64,000 nt of DNA from Euborellia annulipes (GCA_023213315.1 JAKCPI010011580.1:1-64000), one strand, 5' to 3'; positions 11,749 to 25,149 are shown, numbered from the stretch's first letter. Numbers and translations: made by a program. The notes: generated from the letters alone by a model not told the origin.

Positions 11749-13111
11749 TTTTTTTATTTAATTGTATTAATTTGGACTGCATCCACCATTTTATCAAATG
11801 TAATAAGCATGTTTCTGAATCGGAAAATGCATTATAGTGTCATTTCATACACAACTTGTCATTTCGGGATGCGTTTCGAAATGCCTGTCATAAACGGTAA
11901 CTTTAATTGACCGTTCCCGGAATGACTTTCCGACTGGAATTTACATATCGACATCTTGGCCCCATTTTGTATCCCGGTTTTAGAGGTATTTAACAAGGGA
12001 GCAGTAATATTTATTAGAATTTTACAAAAAACGCATACTTTTTCTAAAATCCAATTCCAAAACAGCCTTCCCCTAGTGACAGCCAATTAAGCAGTTTCTT
12101 AGTAAATATTGTAGATTTTTTATTGAAGCCTACAGAACGCCTCATTCCAAATTTTAATACCCTCTTAGGATTATAAATTTGTGAAGTTTCATTCTTATCC
12201 GGTGAATGATTACAGAGAGCTATTAAAAGGCTACACACATATACACATTTAGATTCTGTTTTAAATCGTTAAGATAAAAATTAGGAGTTGAATTTTTCTT
12301 TATTATATAGCCTACTAATAGTGCAGGAAAGTAAAAGTAATAATAAAGTGAATAGGATTTTTTTCTTTATCATTTCAATAAACAAAAGGAAGAGAAGATC
12401 CTTTGGACAATGTGGACAATAGACCTGTACTCTATATCTGCTGTTATTCTTTGATTTTGTTTTATTGTTCTCGAATGACAACCGCTAATGAATCGTTTCC
12501 AGAGACTAATTAAGGGAGTGGCAATAGAGAGATAAAAAGAAAAAAAAGATAAATACCTGACCCTGCAGGCTCTTCTTCTTTTCATCCTGTCAGAAAGTTC
12601 GTTATCTTTGGTGAAAATGGGATTTGTAGGTGGAAATGGGAGGATGGCTGCCTTCGGCGACGGACTATCGCTGTTCCAATTATTCACCAATCTAATCTGA
12701 ATCAACTGAACGAACCCTCTTTTTTTGCCAATCACATCCCACGTCTTATTTAAAGGAGACTGAATACCTTGGAGCTCTCGTTTAAAATAGTTCGAAAATT
12801 TAAAATTTTTCTTCTTAACGCTATTCGTTTTCTCTTAATTAGACATGTAGGCCTAACTTCCTTCCTTGAAGTTTATAATTAAAGGCGACCTAGGAAGGGG
12901 AATTTTTTTGAGAGTGTTTTTTCGACTTTATGCATAGAGAAAATATTATTAATTAATTAATAATTAAATGTGAAATAAAGCCAGAACGAATTCTAATACC
13001 GCTGCTGGGTCTTATCATCTTAGGGCCGTTGCTTCACTTCTAATTAACTAACAAATTTATCCGATAGATAGCCAATCGATATAAAAAACAAGAACACGTT
13101 TAACCACCAAG

Positions 13112-13280
13112 TTAAAAAAATCTGGTGTGACTGGTCGCACAGCACACAACTTTCTCTTACCCTTCGGCAAGAGAAAGTTGTGTACTGTGCTTGTCACACC
13201 AGATTTTTTGTGTCGACATATATTTAATTCCCGTCAGTGCGGTACAATTGAATTCAAGATGTAAAATTTATAAGTTTATA
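13112..13280 (+). mobile_element. Family A fragment: long hairpin only
   Basis: Hairpin 13114-13209 and the first part of the body, ending at AAATTTATAAG, where the palindrome at about 13285 begins. Other family A fragments: 571-625, 4181-4640 (diverged, with two internal segments), 23300-23382, 24806-25080, 27690-27995 and 52900-53080. Confidence 0.6.
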
Positions 13281-13284
13281 CATA

Positions 13285-13610
13285 TATTTTGAATTGTATC
13301 AGGTATTAAAATTAATTTAGGATATAACATCAGGGGAAAAAGTCTTCAGTTCAAGACAAACTTTTTCCTTCTTCTATCACGAATACAATATATTTATTTT
13401 TTGGGTGCCTAATGTGATAATTGACTCAGGGCAGTACATTAGATGAAATTGTACTGCCCTGAGTCAATTATCACATTAGGCACAAAAAATAAATATATTG
13501 TATTCGTGATAGAAGAAGGAAAAAGTTTGTCTAGAACTGAAGACTTTTTCCCCTGATGTTATATCCTAAATTAATTTTAATACCAGATACAATTCAAAAT
13601 ATAAGTATAT
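13285..13610. repeat. Long near-perfect palindrome, arms about 155 bp
   Basis: Arms 13285-13440 and 13448-13605 around a 7-base loop near 13441. A hairpin motif (GGATGGCTTTGACCAAAGCC then GAAACG) lies just outside the right arm at 13632-13658. The arms are unrelated to those of the other palindromes. Confidence 0.75.
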
Positions 13611-13939
13611 GATGACCAATAACAGCTCCGAGGATGGCTTTGACCAAAGCCGAAACGTCAGCTGTTGAAATATATTTTAAAGAAAAAATTTTGACTGCGT
13701 TTTCTTCCTGATACAAATTCCACCAGCCATAAAATACACTTATATTAAATTTTTGTTGTTAAATACTTCAGCAAAAAAAAAAACTATTATGAGAACGATT
13801 GCCCCTGGCATCCAAACTTTCTCTGCCTCTGCGCATCGTACCAATATTCTCTGCTTCTGCAAAATTGCGGCACATGATTAAGAAACCTTAGAGAGGGTCC
13901 TCTGCAGGCGGAGTGAAGGAGGGTGGGAGACCTATTGCT

Positions 13940-14140
13940 AAATACACTTGAGAAAAATGTAAATTTATTATTCCCAGGAAGGTGAAGAAAATAGACTTTA
14001 TTCGGCCCAAAATTATTTATTACCAATGTCAACGTTTCGGGGACTATACTTCACCCATCGTATAGTTCCTGAAACGTTGACATTGGTAATAAATAATTTT
14101 GGGCCGAATAAAGTCTATTTTCTTCACCTTCCTGTAAATT
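13940..14140. repeat. Palindrome centred on a CGAAACGT-type motif
   Basis: Arms (from about 13973 and to about 14135) include AGACTTTATTCGGCCCAAAA and its complement. The centre carries AACGTTTCGGGGACTATACT and GTATAGTTCCTGAAACGTT, one motif per strand. Confidence 0.7.
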
Positions 14141-14783
14141 AGACGGCCTTCCTCCATACGATTATTTTATTATTCCCTTTTAATAAGAGCATACTGAGAA
14201 ACTAACTTGGATATTTTGATAAAAATCGTCAAGTAAAAAAATGTTTCCAAATTTTTTTTTTTGAATAATAGACCTTAAATTTTTTTTTTTTTTGTTTGGG
14301 CGGAAGCCAACTCGGCTCAGGTGGGAGGGTTGATGGATGGATCGGTCAGACAGAGTAGAGTTGGAAGCCTTCCACTCCGGTTGCTCTCAGTATCAATGAA
14401 TGAATGAACAAACAGGTACACATGAGGTTATACACTCCTCAACTGTCTGTTTGACTTGATTTTTGTCTCATTTCCACTCCCTTTTTGTTTGTCTATTAAT
14501 TTCCCATCGAATATTCCCAAAGAGGGAATGCATCACACATTTTAAAATATCGAGAACCATTTCTATTTTCCTCATTTTTTTTATTATGGTTTCTGAATTT
14601 TAATAAATGAGTTAGCAAGCTATCAAACATGCTTTTGATAATATACTTAAGACTTCGATCAGGGGATTGAATTCAAATTACTTTTTTATATCAATATATA
14701 TTTTATATTTTGCTTATAAATTTGTATAAAATTATAATTTTATCGAATAATAAAAAGTAGCATATCTCTCATTTAGTACCATG

Positions 14784-15226
14784 TAGAGATGGACAGAATT
14801 GCGATTATTTTGGATTTAAATCCGAAAATCCTTTTCGAAAGATTAGTAATCGTGGATTTTTGCGATCCTTTTCAAAGTATTCCCAATCCTTTATAATTTT
14901 TTAATAAATATGTAGAACTATATCCTTTTGATTCATCCAAACGCCTAAAAATCAAGTCCGTATCATGGATTTGCGGATTCTTTTTCTAAATCGGATCAGA
15001 TTAGCGAATCGGATAGGCCGAGTTTGTCGGATCGCCGGATCCTTTTGCAGCAGCCGTATCAGATTAGTGGATCGCATCTCCCGAATTGGCCTGATCTGCA
15101 AATCGGATCGCAAATCCTCTTTAAGTCTGCTTTTTTTTAAATATATATAAACAAAAATATTGAATAATAATTGTAATTTAATTATTACTAGTTGGGCAGT
15201 TCAGAATTTTGCCCATCTCTGGTACA
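14784..15226. mobile_element. MITE-like element with GATCCG-type subrepeats
   Basis: Left end AGAGATGGACAGAATT, right end AATTTTGCCCATCTCT: an imperfect terminal inverted repeat. The interior is a dense array of variations on GGATTTGCGGATC, partly self-complementary. Flanks share GTACCATG/GTACATG loosely. The open frame at 14965-15150 is a reading of the subrepeats. Confidence 0.5.
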
Positions 15227-15287
15227 TGTACCATGAGTTTGTTTGTAAACAAGATAAATTACCAACTGATTCATAGAGTTTTTGATT

Positions 15288-15539
15288 ATTTTTTTTTAAC
15301 ACACACTTTTTTCTCATTCCCCCCCCACATTCACACAGACTCTTCGGCAACTTAGGCCATTTAAGACTTTGACGATAACCGTTATTTATCAATCTATCTA
15401 TATCGGGGTCCAGGCATTTTTATTTAAGCCATTTGGTATCCAAATGTCTTAAATAAAATCATCGGACTGCCTGGGGTCCGAACCCGCGACGTTCGGTATA
15501 GAAGGTAGGCACGCTACCAACTAGCCCAAACCCGTAGGC
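15288..15539 (-). mobile_element. SINE-1 copy with target duplication
   Basis: Full-length copy flanked by AGTTTTTGATT at 15277-15287 and 15540-15550. The tail has a C-run in place of the usual CA repeats. Confidence 0.82.
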
Positions 15540-15770
15540 AGTTTTTGATTTATTGCTCAAGAGCGCACCACGCATGCGCATTGCTAATTCCGATGATTGA
15601 ATTAAAAAGATGCCATTATTATTTTTGAAAAAGTTGGGCGTTTGTCGAAACGTTTCTAAATAAAAGAATTTGTTTTTGTTTTTGAAAAATATTTAAAACA
15701 TATTAAAAATGAAAATTTGATTATAATTTTATACAAATTTATTAACAAAATTCCAAGTTTTTTGATATGA

Positions 15771-16442
15771 AAAAATCTGGTGTGACTGGCGCAGCACACA
15801 ACTTTCTCTTACCTTCGGTATTCGAAAGTTGTGCACTGTGCTTGTCACACCAGATTTTTTGTGTCGAAATATATTTAGTTCCCGACAGTACGGTACATTT
15901 GAATTCAGATGTAAAATTTATAAGTATGGGAAAATATTTATATTTTGTTACCATGGCAACCATTTTTCCTATCTTTCCTATGAAACACAAGAGAAAGTGG
16001 TCTTCAGAAGATTTCAATCGCAAAATGAGAATATACATTTTAAAGAGCATCTAAAAAATAATTGATTTTTGAATTTAAAAAATCGTTGGAGCAAATTTTG
16101 AGAAAATCGAAAAAATTGAAAAAGTACATCAGTAAAGTACTAGTACTCTTTGGCCGATTTTGATTAAAAGCTTATTTTTCCGGTCCCGGGGGTGTTTAAC
16201 TTAAATATAAAATTTCAACCTCACTCAATTCCTTCATCCTTAAAATTGAACACACACCCACCCACCCACCCACCCACCCACCCACCCACAGACAGACCAT
16301 GTCGCGAAAACCACTTTTTTGGATTCAGGGGACCTCAAAACGTGAAGATCCATTAAAATCTCGACATCGAATTTTTGACATGAATCCAATACTTTCTCTC
16401 TATATATATATTACATATATACATAGGTAAGAGAAAGTAAAA
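15771..16442 (+). mobile_element. Family A element, best full-length copy
   Basis: Both terminal hairpins are intact: 15773-15862 and about 16389-16440. The internal microsatellite here is (CCCA)n at 16255-16290, where other copies have CA repeats. ORFs such as 15767-16054 are only readings through the hairpin and body. Use this copy as the reference for the family. Confidence 0.85.
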
Positions 16443-16604
16443 AGCTGAACTTTAAGCGAGACAGGCAGAGCGAGGGGCCGGTTCTTATTTTCTTATCTCG
16501 ATCACATCCACGTGCCAGGAAAAAATTATATTTTTTATAATTAAATTTTCCAATTAATTTAATGTGTTATGGCTGTGGAGATTTAATCAGGAAACCGAAG
16601 AAAT

Positions 16605-16800
16605 TTTGCAGCCAGGAGATTAAATAAAAAAATCTTTTATTTAATTTTTCTTGCCGACTTTTCGGTCGTATGTCACGACCTTCATCAGGGCAAATAATTG
16701 TTAACAATACACGATGAAGGACGTGACAAACGACCGAAACGTCGGCAAGTAAAAATTAAATAAAAAAATCTCCTGGCTGCAAGGTGTTTTCGGTTTCCTG
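16605..16800. repeat. Palindrome with two hairpin motifs
   Basis: Arms share GGAGATTAAATAAAAAAATC and GCCGACTTTTCGGTCG / CGACCGAAACGTCGGC. The minus-strand motif has a perfect six-pair stem: GGTCGTGACATACGACC, preceded by CTGATGAA. Flanks (GCAGCC, GGAAACCGAA) are also partly inverted. Confidence 0.7.
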
Positions 16801-18227
16801 ATTAAATTTTCTAGTTTTGCATTGAAGATCTCAAAAAGTACCATTTAATATAAAACAGACTTTTTTAAAAATTGATTTAAGGTTTTTTATTTTTCGATAT
16901 TGGAGGCCATTTAGGCTCCATCCTTCTTTATAATTGATTGGTATCTAATTCAATTGAAATAAATTTTTCTCGCCTGTGACGGGATGCGAACCCTCGATCT
17001 TAAAGCAGAATTAAAACTACTACTTTTTCTTTTACACACTCATTATATTAATACTAAAAAGAATTTCTAAATATAGAATGGATTAGGAGCTATTAGAAGA
17101 AAGCCTAAGGGAAGTTTCTAAATTCATAGTTGAATTAGAGATAGAAAAAGTATTGTTAACGAGAAGTTTTGAGAGATAATTATCCGATCGACCGACGTCC
17201 CCCCGGGGCCCTAATCCCTTAATTTAATAATAAATCACGGGTGGTTTTATTAATTGTAGGTGTGTAAGCGTAGGGGCGTGGGAAAGCCGATTTCCAGGAA
17301 AGGAGGCCTTCGTGAGAGAAACATGCCCTTAACAAACAGACATGCTCTCTAATGAGAGATAATATGTATTAATGACTAAACTATTATTTGATTCCTTTTC
17401 TCAATTTCACTGTCAATAAAACCAACTACTCACCGCTTACGTTCAAACATTTGTGTTTTAAGTTAACAGAGAATTTGTTTATTTAAAAAAAAAAAAAATT
17501 ACTTTCACTATAGTATTTAATTTACGTTTTTTTTTTCTAATAACAATAAAAAAACATTAAGGATTGACAATCCTTTATAAATTTAAAGTAGAGCAGTGAC
17601 CTTTTTACCTGATTTTTCGCGATAGAAAAACATTCGGCATCTGAGGCCATATAGACAATAAACATAAACATGGTCTACTTGCTCAGAAAAACTGTCCACT
17701 CAGTATTATTAAGGCCTGTAATTTTCTTATAATCCCCTGGACCAATACTTTTGAAACATACTATAATTAAGACGTTTGTCTCCAGTCCTGGACCATAAAA
17801 AAATTCGATAAGTAGAAACGAATATATTCTCAAAAACTTCGATAATTGAAAGTTGTGTTCTGTGCTTTTCGCACCGAATTTTTTGTGTATATTTACCTTC
17901 CGGTAGTACATTAAAATTTAAGATTTAAAATCAGAAAAATATTTATATTTTGTAGTCACCAGGTTGCTGTTAAGCAATATCAAAACATAGTTGAATCTAG
18001 GATTGGTGATCCTTAGAAACAAGCATGTGGAACGTTCCCTGGTAGCCACCGATATTAATAATAAATACGGTCAAAATTGTCTCAGAAGCCGAAAAGAGAA
18101 ATTTAAAATAACAAATTTCTATTTTGTTATCACAGTTTTCCCTATTTTTTGGGTCATAAAAAAAGGTATCTACAAACAATTTTTGAGGGCAAAATATTTT
18201 AAAAGTTATTTTAAGATTGAATTTTTG

Positions 18228-18726
18228 CTTTCTCTTACCTCTATATATGTTATATATATATAGAGAAAGAAAATATTGGATCGATGTCGAGATTTTGATG
18301 GATCTTCACGTTTTGAGGTCCCCTGAATCCAAAAAAAGTGGTTTTCGCGACAGTCTGTCTGTCTGTCTATGAACAAAATATCTCAAGAACAAAAAGAGCT
18401 AGGAGGTTGAAATTTTATATTTAAGTTAGGCACACCCATGGGACGTGACTCGAAGCTTTTGAACAAAATCGACCAAAGAGTACTAGTACTTTACTGATGT
18501 ACTTTTTCAGTTTTTTTTCGATTTTCTCAAAATTCGCTTCAACGATTTTGATTAAAATTCAAAAATCAAATATTTTTTAGATGCTCTTTAAAATGTATAT
18601 TACTATATATAAAACACTATTACTTCATTTTGTCATTGAAATCTTTTGAAGACCACTTTACTCTTGTACTTCATAGGAAAGATAGGAGAAATGACTGCCA
18701 TGATCAAAATATAAATATTTCCCCCG
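18228..18726 (-). mobile_element. Family A element, truncated and interrupted by a palindrome
   Basis: Starts with an AT hairpin (18229-18272), then TC/TG-rich microsatellite, then body to AAATATAAATATTT. The sequence that should continue toward the long hairpin is replaced by the palindrome at 18727-19038. Confidence 0.65.
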
Positions 18727-19038
18727 GAAGTTTACTCCTTAATGGATAGCAGGTTCTTCATGCAAATATTTCAATAAAAAATATAAATATTTTTCATTTT
18801 CAGGATTTTATTCATTTGATGACTGTGTGTGCACATTTACCACCAGTTTCGGTCACTCAAATGACCCCTTAGCTCCCCTAAGGATTTATGATCTGATGAT
18901 GGTCATTTGAGTGTCCGAAACTGGTGGTAAATGTGCGCACAGAGTCATCAAATGAATAAAATCCTGAAAATGAAAAATATTTATATTTTTTATTGAAATA
19001 TTTGCATGACGAACCTGCTATCCATTAAGGAGTAAATT
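18727..19038. repeat. Long palindrome inside family A, with hairpin motifs
   Basis: Arms 18727-18872 and 18895-19038, about 145 bp, near perfect, beginning GAAGTTTACTCCTTAATGG. The centre has CTGATGATGGTCATTTGAGT then GTCCGAAACTGG on the plus strand, and the mirror motif on the left arm. Confidence 0.75.
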
Positions 19039-20094
19039 CAAAATTGCATATGATCCTCTTACAACCTCCGGTGTTATTTTAATGGTAATAGTTTGTTATG
19101 ATAAGTAGGAAAGTTTTGTAACTCAATTTCCTATTTTTTTTTTTATTTAATCATATCGCGTAATTGAAAAAAATAGCCTCTATATTAAAATAAATCCGAC
19201 ATTGATATCTTATATTAATATTTGTTTCAAACAAAAAAAAATCCTCTAAAGAATATTTATCTACTTCTTCAGTAAACGATCCAACCCAAAAGGATTAAGA
19301 TATTTTTTTTTCTAAATAATAATTCTTAATTGAGAGCTGCTCTCTCCCGTGTCAAGAGAACTTGTATTTTAAAATTTAATCCCCTCCCCAGCCCTTGAAA
19401 AGGAGACTACTTATTTCCTATAAAGTCGACCAGAATCCTTCTCCTAATTCGTTATTCATGTAATCCTATGATAATCACTCACTTAACTGATTTGTTCTTT
19501 TGAAAATCGAGACTTTCGTCCTTTTACAACGCTTTTTTTTTAAGAATCCCTATATACCTTTGAAACGATTAGCTAATAAAAAATATAAAATTTTTTTTAT
19601 TTATAAAAGAGGGAGATTTTCCAATTTTTTTTTTTTGTTTGATTCACCCCTTTGGAGCTGAAACAAGTTATTCGAGTCGCTACATACGCACAAACTTCTT
19701 TTTGAATTTCTTTAAATAATTTTTTATTCAGTAGGCCCCATTAAGGGGTGACATTTTTGGTGATTACACTCCATAAATCTGTCCTAGCGTTAGTCAATCG
19801 CGACTTAGGTTAAAAGTTTATTTTGATATGTGCAGTCGGCGTCACAATTATCTGATGTTTGAGTGTTGAGCCTTGAGCGTAGGCAACCGAAATGCTTAGC
19901 CGTCTGAATTGTTGTCTTAAAAGTAGCTTTCCCCTTTAGCTGAATTTAAAAAATACGATTTATTTATTAATATTTTAAAAATAACCTATTAGTTGTCATC
20001 AAAGTGGATAAATGAATTTTAGAAGACTCGAGGTTGCCAAATTATAATTAAATATGTCTATAACAACTCAAGAGTCCATTGTAGATATTATAGG

Positions 20095-20300
20095 TCTTAA
20101 GATTTAAACTTTCGACCGTTTGTTCTCGTTGAAACATTTTGTAAATTAAAATTAAATATACAAATTAAACACTAGGTTATTTGTATCAAATGATTTATTA
20201 ATTAAAAATTAACACTTAATACGTATTAAGTGTTAATTTTTAATTAATAAAACCTTTGAAACTTATAACCTAGTGTTTAATTTGTATATTTAAATTTAAT
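20095..20300. repeat. Palindrome family F, copy 1 (motif lost)
   Basis: Starts with a side sequence TTTAAACTTTCGACCGTTTG, then arms AATATACAAATTAAACACTA and complement. The centre is a perfect AACACTTAATACGTATTAAGT hairpin without the GATGA/CGAAA motif, as if deleted. Copies 2 and 3: 23411-23800 and 35580-35775. Confidence 0.6.
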
Positions 20301-20703
20301 TATAGTTCTTGTCTTGTTTTAGTTCGAAAATATATAATTTTATTTATTCCTTAAATTTGTACACATCTCAGACTGCATGTTTTAGTCAACCATCTCTTTA
20401 GTGGCCGACCATGATTGGTGCAAATTTAAGAATAAATAAAAATATATACAATTTTTGATTAGGCTATATATTTTTGAACTGAAATAAAACCTAATCTTCT
20501 AACTATCAAAATTTACACTTTGGCTAGCTCAAGCTCTTATCTAATGGGCCCAATATTTTTTTTTTTAATTAGAAATCTATTCTATTGTTAAATGAATTTT
20601 GTTTCAAGTTTCAAGATACCCAGTCAGTTCGCTGGATTTAAATTTGAATACCAAATGGTATAAATAAACATGGTGGACCCCTAGATGGATGTGTATCCTA
20701 TTT

Positions 20704-21330
20704 AAAAATCTGGTGTGAGGCTCTTCTTTAGAAAGTTGTGTACTGTGCTTCACACCAGATTTTTGTGTCGACATATATTTAGTTCCCGACAGTCGGAACA
20801 TATGAATTCAGATGTAAAATTTATAAGTATGGGAAAATATTTATATTTTGTTACCATGGAACCATTTCTCCTATCCTTCCCTATGAAATACAAGAGTAAA
20901 GTGGTCTTCAAAAGATTTCAATCGAAAATGAGAATATACATTTTAAAGAGCATCTAAAAAATGATTGATTTTGAATTTAAAAAAAATCGTTGGAGCAAAT
21001 TTTGAGAAAATCGAAAAAAACTGAAAAAGTACATCAGTAAAGTACTAGTACTCTTTGGCGATTTTGATTAAAAGCTTATTTTTCCGGTCCAGGAGGATGT
21101 TTAACTTAAATATAAAATTTCAGCCTCATAGCTCAATTCCTTCATGCTTAAAATTGAACACACCCCCACACACCCACCACCCACACACACACACACAGAC
21201 AGAATGTGGAAAACCATTTTGGATTCAGGGGACTCAAAGTGAAGATCCATCAAAATCTCGACATCGAATTTTGAATGAACAATATTTCTCTATATATATA
21301 TTAATATATAATAGGAGAGAAATAAAAAAG
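20704..21330 (+). mobile_element. Family A element with shortened left hairpin
   Basis: Same order as the reference copy. The left hairpin is reduced by internal deletion (20704-20763) and the right AT hairpin is eroded (21285-21315). Followed at 21380-21545 by two more diverged copies of the internal segment with GTACTAGTACT. Confidence 0.75.
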
Positions 21331-21574
21331 TAATAATGAGTATCGTATAGAGATAGTCTATATATTTTTCTTTTGATAAAATTGCATAAAACTAAAAAAG
21401 TGCATTAGTAAAGTACTAGTACTCGAAGTCTTCCAAAGACAAAACCTAGCTTCATATTGGAACTTAAAATTTGAAAGTGAATTTGGAGAAAAGTGAAAAA
21501 ATAAAAAAGTACATCAATAAAGTATTAGCATTCGAATTTTCCCAAACACGAGAACTAGCACGATTTCAAACTGG

Positions 21575-21811
21575 GACGAGCTAAATAGGCTACAAAGGCT
21601 GCGGCCTAGAGCGGCAACAAATTCAAGGGCGGCGGCAGATTGGCAATTTATTCAACAGTTAAAATGAAGTATCAGACGTTGATAATATTTCCAGTAAGAA
21701 TTTCAAAATACATATATTGTATAAAACAAATGTATTAAGTAAATATGAACTGTAGAGGGGGCGGCAAATGGACTTTTGCCTATAGGCGACATACTCTTAA
21801 ATCCGGCCCTG
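21575..21811. mobile_element. hAT-type MITE, left end lost
   Basis: Homologous to 25349-25641 through its interior and right terminal repeat (AAATCCGGCCCTG). No left terminal repeat or duplication seen. Confidence 0.6.
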
Positions 21812-22039
21812 TTCACTTGGCATTTCTTCTTAGTGAGGTAATCTGAAATCTGACTGCGAATTTCTGAATCTGTCCATCTGTTATTTGAATAAAAACAAAT
21901 CCATAAAAGTTTTGATATATTTCTCCTAGCAAGGTGGTCACATCCATCTTCATCATCGTCTTAAGAAAAGAAAATATACATATGACGAAACCACCTGTTG
22001 GACGCATCATTTCTAATTTTATATAAGTCAATAAATATT

Positions 22040-23300
22040 AAAAAATCATAGTTTTTTAAAACCATATGATTCATAAAAAAAGAATCGAATTGTATTTTTT
22101 CTTTGATGGACTTAAAAAAAAAAGATTTTATCTCTTCATCAGGATCTTCTCTCTCTCTTTTATTTTTCTTCTTCCTTTTGAACTCATTTGAAAAGAAAAT
22201 AAAATTCCTCGTTTTTTTTTCTTTTAAAGACTATCTCACGTTTAATAACTTTGTCTTGAGGAGTCCTCCGTGTGTCTCTCTCTTTTTTTCTAATTAACAT
22301 AATTATTTATTATTCGTTGAGCTTGAACTAGTTAAAAAGAAGAATAAGAATAAATTATAAAGATACAAGTAAAGGATATTTTTCTAACGTTATTTATTTT
22401 ATTTAAGTTATATAAATGAAATGCTGGGACAGTTGGCGCTCGACATTTTACAAATGGTCAATTTAATTTACTCTCACATTAACATAGATTATTATTATCT
22501 TTTCGAACATGAAAATTAAATCCTTCGCTGAGTCATAACTCACTCAACAGCTACTTCGGGTTTGCTAGATCAGCCTTGATCCCTGACGGAGACTCCAACG
22601 GGCGGAGTTCAGGCTAAAGGGAATTCCAAACAGAGAGTTAATGATGTCGCACTTGAGGAGGATTTGTTCAATTTCAAAATTTATTTCAAATAATGATAAT
22701 CTTTATTAATTGTTGATGTATTGTTTCGTTGAAAGATATTTGAGTTTGGGTTTTGACCATTCGTGCACCCAGAACTCGAACCAGGTGGACGGATTTCCTT
22801 CCTGAATCCTATTACGATTTATATCAAAGTTTCATTTTGATTGCAAGTTGAAAATCGCCCAAGTGGCGTACTTGGGTTGAAGCGAATTGGGCGTTTGTTC
22901 ATTCTTCTTCCTCCTAGGACAGGGATGGCGAACCTATGCAAGCTTTTTAACTGACCCACGATTGCTACTCACAGAAACTCACCTAAAAAAGTTGCACTTG
23001 AAGGAAGAGACGCACTAAAAATTTTTAAATCGTCAAACCATGCCTATTTTTACCCGTTAAGCTATTGAATTTTAAAGACGTTTAGTTTTAAAAATACTCA
23101 CTTGTTAGTTAAAATTTTTTAAACTTAACTCTGGTGCAAATGGGCGTTAGTGACCCACGAGCTAGTACTAAAAAAATGAACAGATGAAACCATTTAGGCA
23201 TCTCGATTCATACTAAATCTTCCCAAATATTTTTTTTAATCTTAATTCTCATGAATTCTATTTTATATTGTATTTTAATGTACCATGCAAGCGGAAACTA
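22040..23300. other. Mostly unique AT-rich stretch
   Basis: No recognisable gene or complete repeat. There is a G/C-richer block at 22530-22640, and 22770-22790 (CCAGAACTCGAACCAGG) resembles a reversed tRNA B box from an old SINE. Confidence 0.35.
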
Positions 23301-23410
23301 AATATATGTCGACACAAAAAATCTGGTGGTACGAACAAAGAACACTCAACTTTCAAATACAACTAGTCGCACCAGATTTTTATTTTAAAATTAAATTATT
23401 TCATATATGA

Positions 23411-23800
23411 AAGGTAAAATACACTAGGTTATGTGTTTCAAGGTTTTTTTATTAATTAAAATTAACACTTAATACGTATTTCGACATTACTGTCATCATC
23501 AGAAGTGGTTTTCTAAAATGAATATATCATGAGGTTATTTACATTAAATACATCATAAAAACATATGTTTACAAAGATGGTGTGTGTGAATACTTAGTAG
23601 TAGGATACATAGATGGTGTTACTGTTGCATGTATGGCGGGTATAGTTGAATATGTATTGTGATGTATTCATTTTAGAAAACCACTTCTGATGATGACAGT
23701 AATGTCGAAATACGTATTAAGTGTTAATTTTGATCAATAAAAAACCTTGAAACACATAACCTAGTGTATTTTACCTTTGATATATACATAATGTTTCAAC
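23411..23800. repeat. Palindrome family F, copy 2 with a 130-bp loop
   Basis: Arms of about 118 bp (AAAATACACTAGGTTATGTG and complement) enclose a unique, non-palindromic loop (about 23531-23660) with TG-rich sequence. Both arms hold ATGATGACAGTAATGTCGAAA or its complement. Confidence 0.65.
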
Positions 23801-24299
23801 TAGAGCCTACGGTAGAAAGTTTAAATCTAATAAATTATTTCATTTTGTAAATTTTTTAAAATTTGCAAAATTCAAACATGTTTCACTCTAAAGTACAGAC
23901 AATAAATTTACGTTTTTAAAAGTGTTTATATCAAAGAAAATTCAAATTTTTAAATTGCTTAATAAATAGAAAGACCTACATATTTTTGTTACCCGACTGT
24001 TCCAGAATGGAATCTTAAGAGGCTGTGTTATTTTGACGTGTATGGTGTATTTATTGTAATCTAACTTATCTACCATATTTATTGACTGTTCATTATGAAA
24101 TTTACAAGTACAAATCGTGATATCAAATTACATAAAAAAAAACCATAAATTTTGAAAACAAACATTTATAATAGAAAAAAATAAATATCAATTTTAAAAT
24201 CTTGGAATTTTCGAGACTCCCTGATATATATCCAGTAAATATCTCCAAACGAGATATATTACTAGTGAAATTAATATTGAAAAAAAAAAAGAAATATGA

Positions 24300-24740
24300 T
24301 ATTATTCTTTTTTAATCTATAATCCCCTGAGAGAGGAGCCGGTTGAAATTTATATCATCAGATGTGTCACATGAAGTTGTGTTGACTGCACGATTTTGGT
24401 GGCAAATGGCCATCGGACTGAATTGCAAATGAGCATCAAATAGCCAAGTGTTCGCTAAAGGGAATGGGGGTTAGAGGAGGGGGGGGGAGCTCATTTCAAC
24501 ATATGAGATATGACTCAAAGACGAGGTAACCAAGGCGACGCCCTTAAAACGGCCCACGATGGACCAGAGAGAGGAAAAAGAGAAAACCTCTCTCTCTCTC
24601 TCTCTTGGTTCTTTCTCTCCTCTCTTCAAGGGCCTTAGCTTAGCCAGAGAGACCCACTAAAACGGGGCTCTTCAAATACACGGCTCCACCCAGAAAGATC
24701 ACTTCAAAATGTTCTAAGTCTCTTCTTTATCCCTAACGAT
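24300..24740. promoter_or_regulatory. Unique G/C-richer island with (CT)n tract
   Basis: Non-repetitive block with a GAGA/CT tract (24590-24604) and further CTCTC motifs, between repeats. Arthropod GAGA-factor sites have this form. Similar islands: 29270-29480 with (GA)n at 29396-29426, and 43190-43440. Regulatory role is inferred only. Confidence 0.25.
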
Positions 24741-25149
24741 TTTTTTTTTTGCCAATTTATTATATCATACTATTAATTTCCAAGAGGTTTTAGAATATTT
24801 TACAAAAAAATCTGGTGTGACTGGCGCACAGCACACAACTTTCTATTAGAATTTAAGATGTCAAATTTATAAACATGGGAAAATATTTATATTTTGTTAC
24901 CATGGTAACCATTTCTCCTATCTTTTCTATGAAGCACAAGAGTAAAGTGTGCTTCAAACAATTTTGAGGGCAAAACGAGAATATACATTTGAAAGAGCAT
25001 CTAAAAAATAATTGATTTTTGAATTTTAATCAAAATCGTTAGAGCGAATTTTGAGAAAATCGAAAAAAACTGAAAAAGTACTGTGCGAGAAATAAGTGGA
25101 TGTTATTAAACCAAAATTTCGGGTTTGTAAAAATATAATTTTGAGAAAA

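Noticed and set aside
12370..12735. 121-codon minus-strand frame
   Set aside because: No recognisable domain, odd composition, overlaps other frames equally well; likely chance in a repeat-poor patch.
15767..16054. Overlapping frames of 78-102 codons on both strands
   Set aside because: They run through the family A hairpin and body. The same peptides (for example SGVTG..HNF and KSLFFRSR) recur in other copies as mirror readings of a non-coding repeat.
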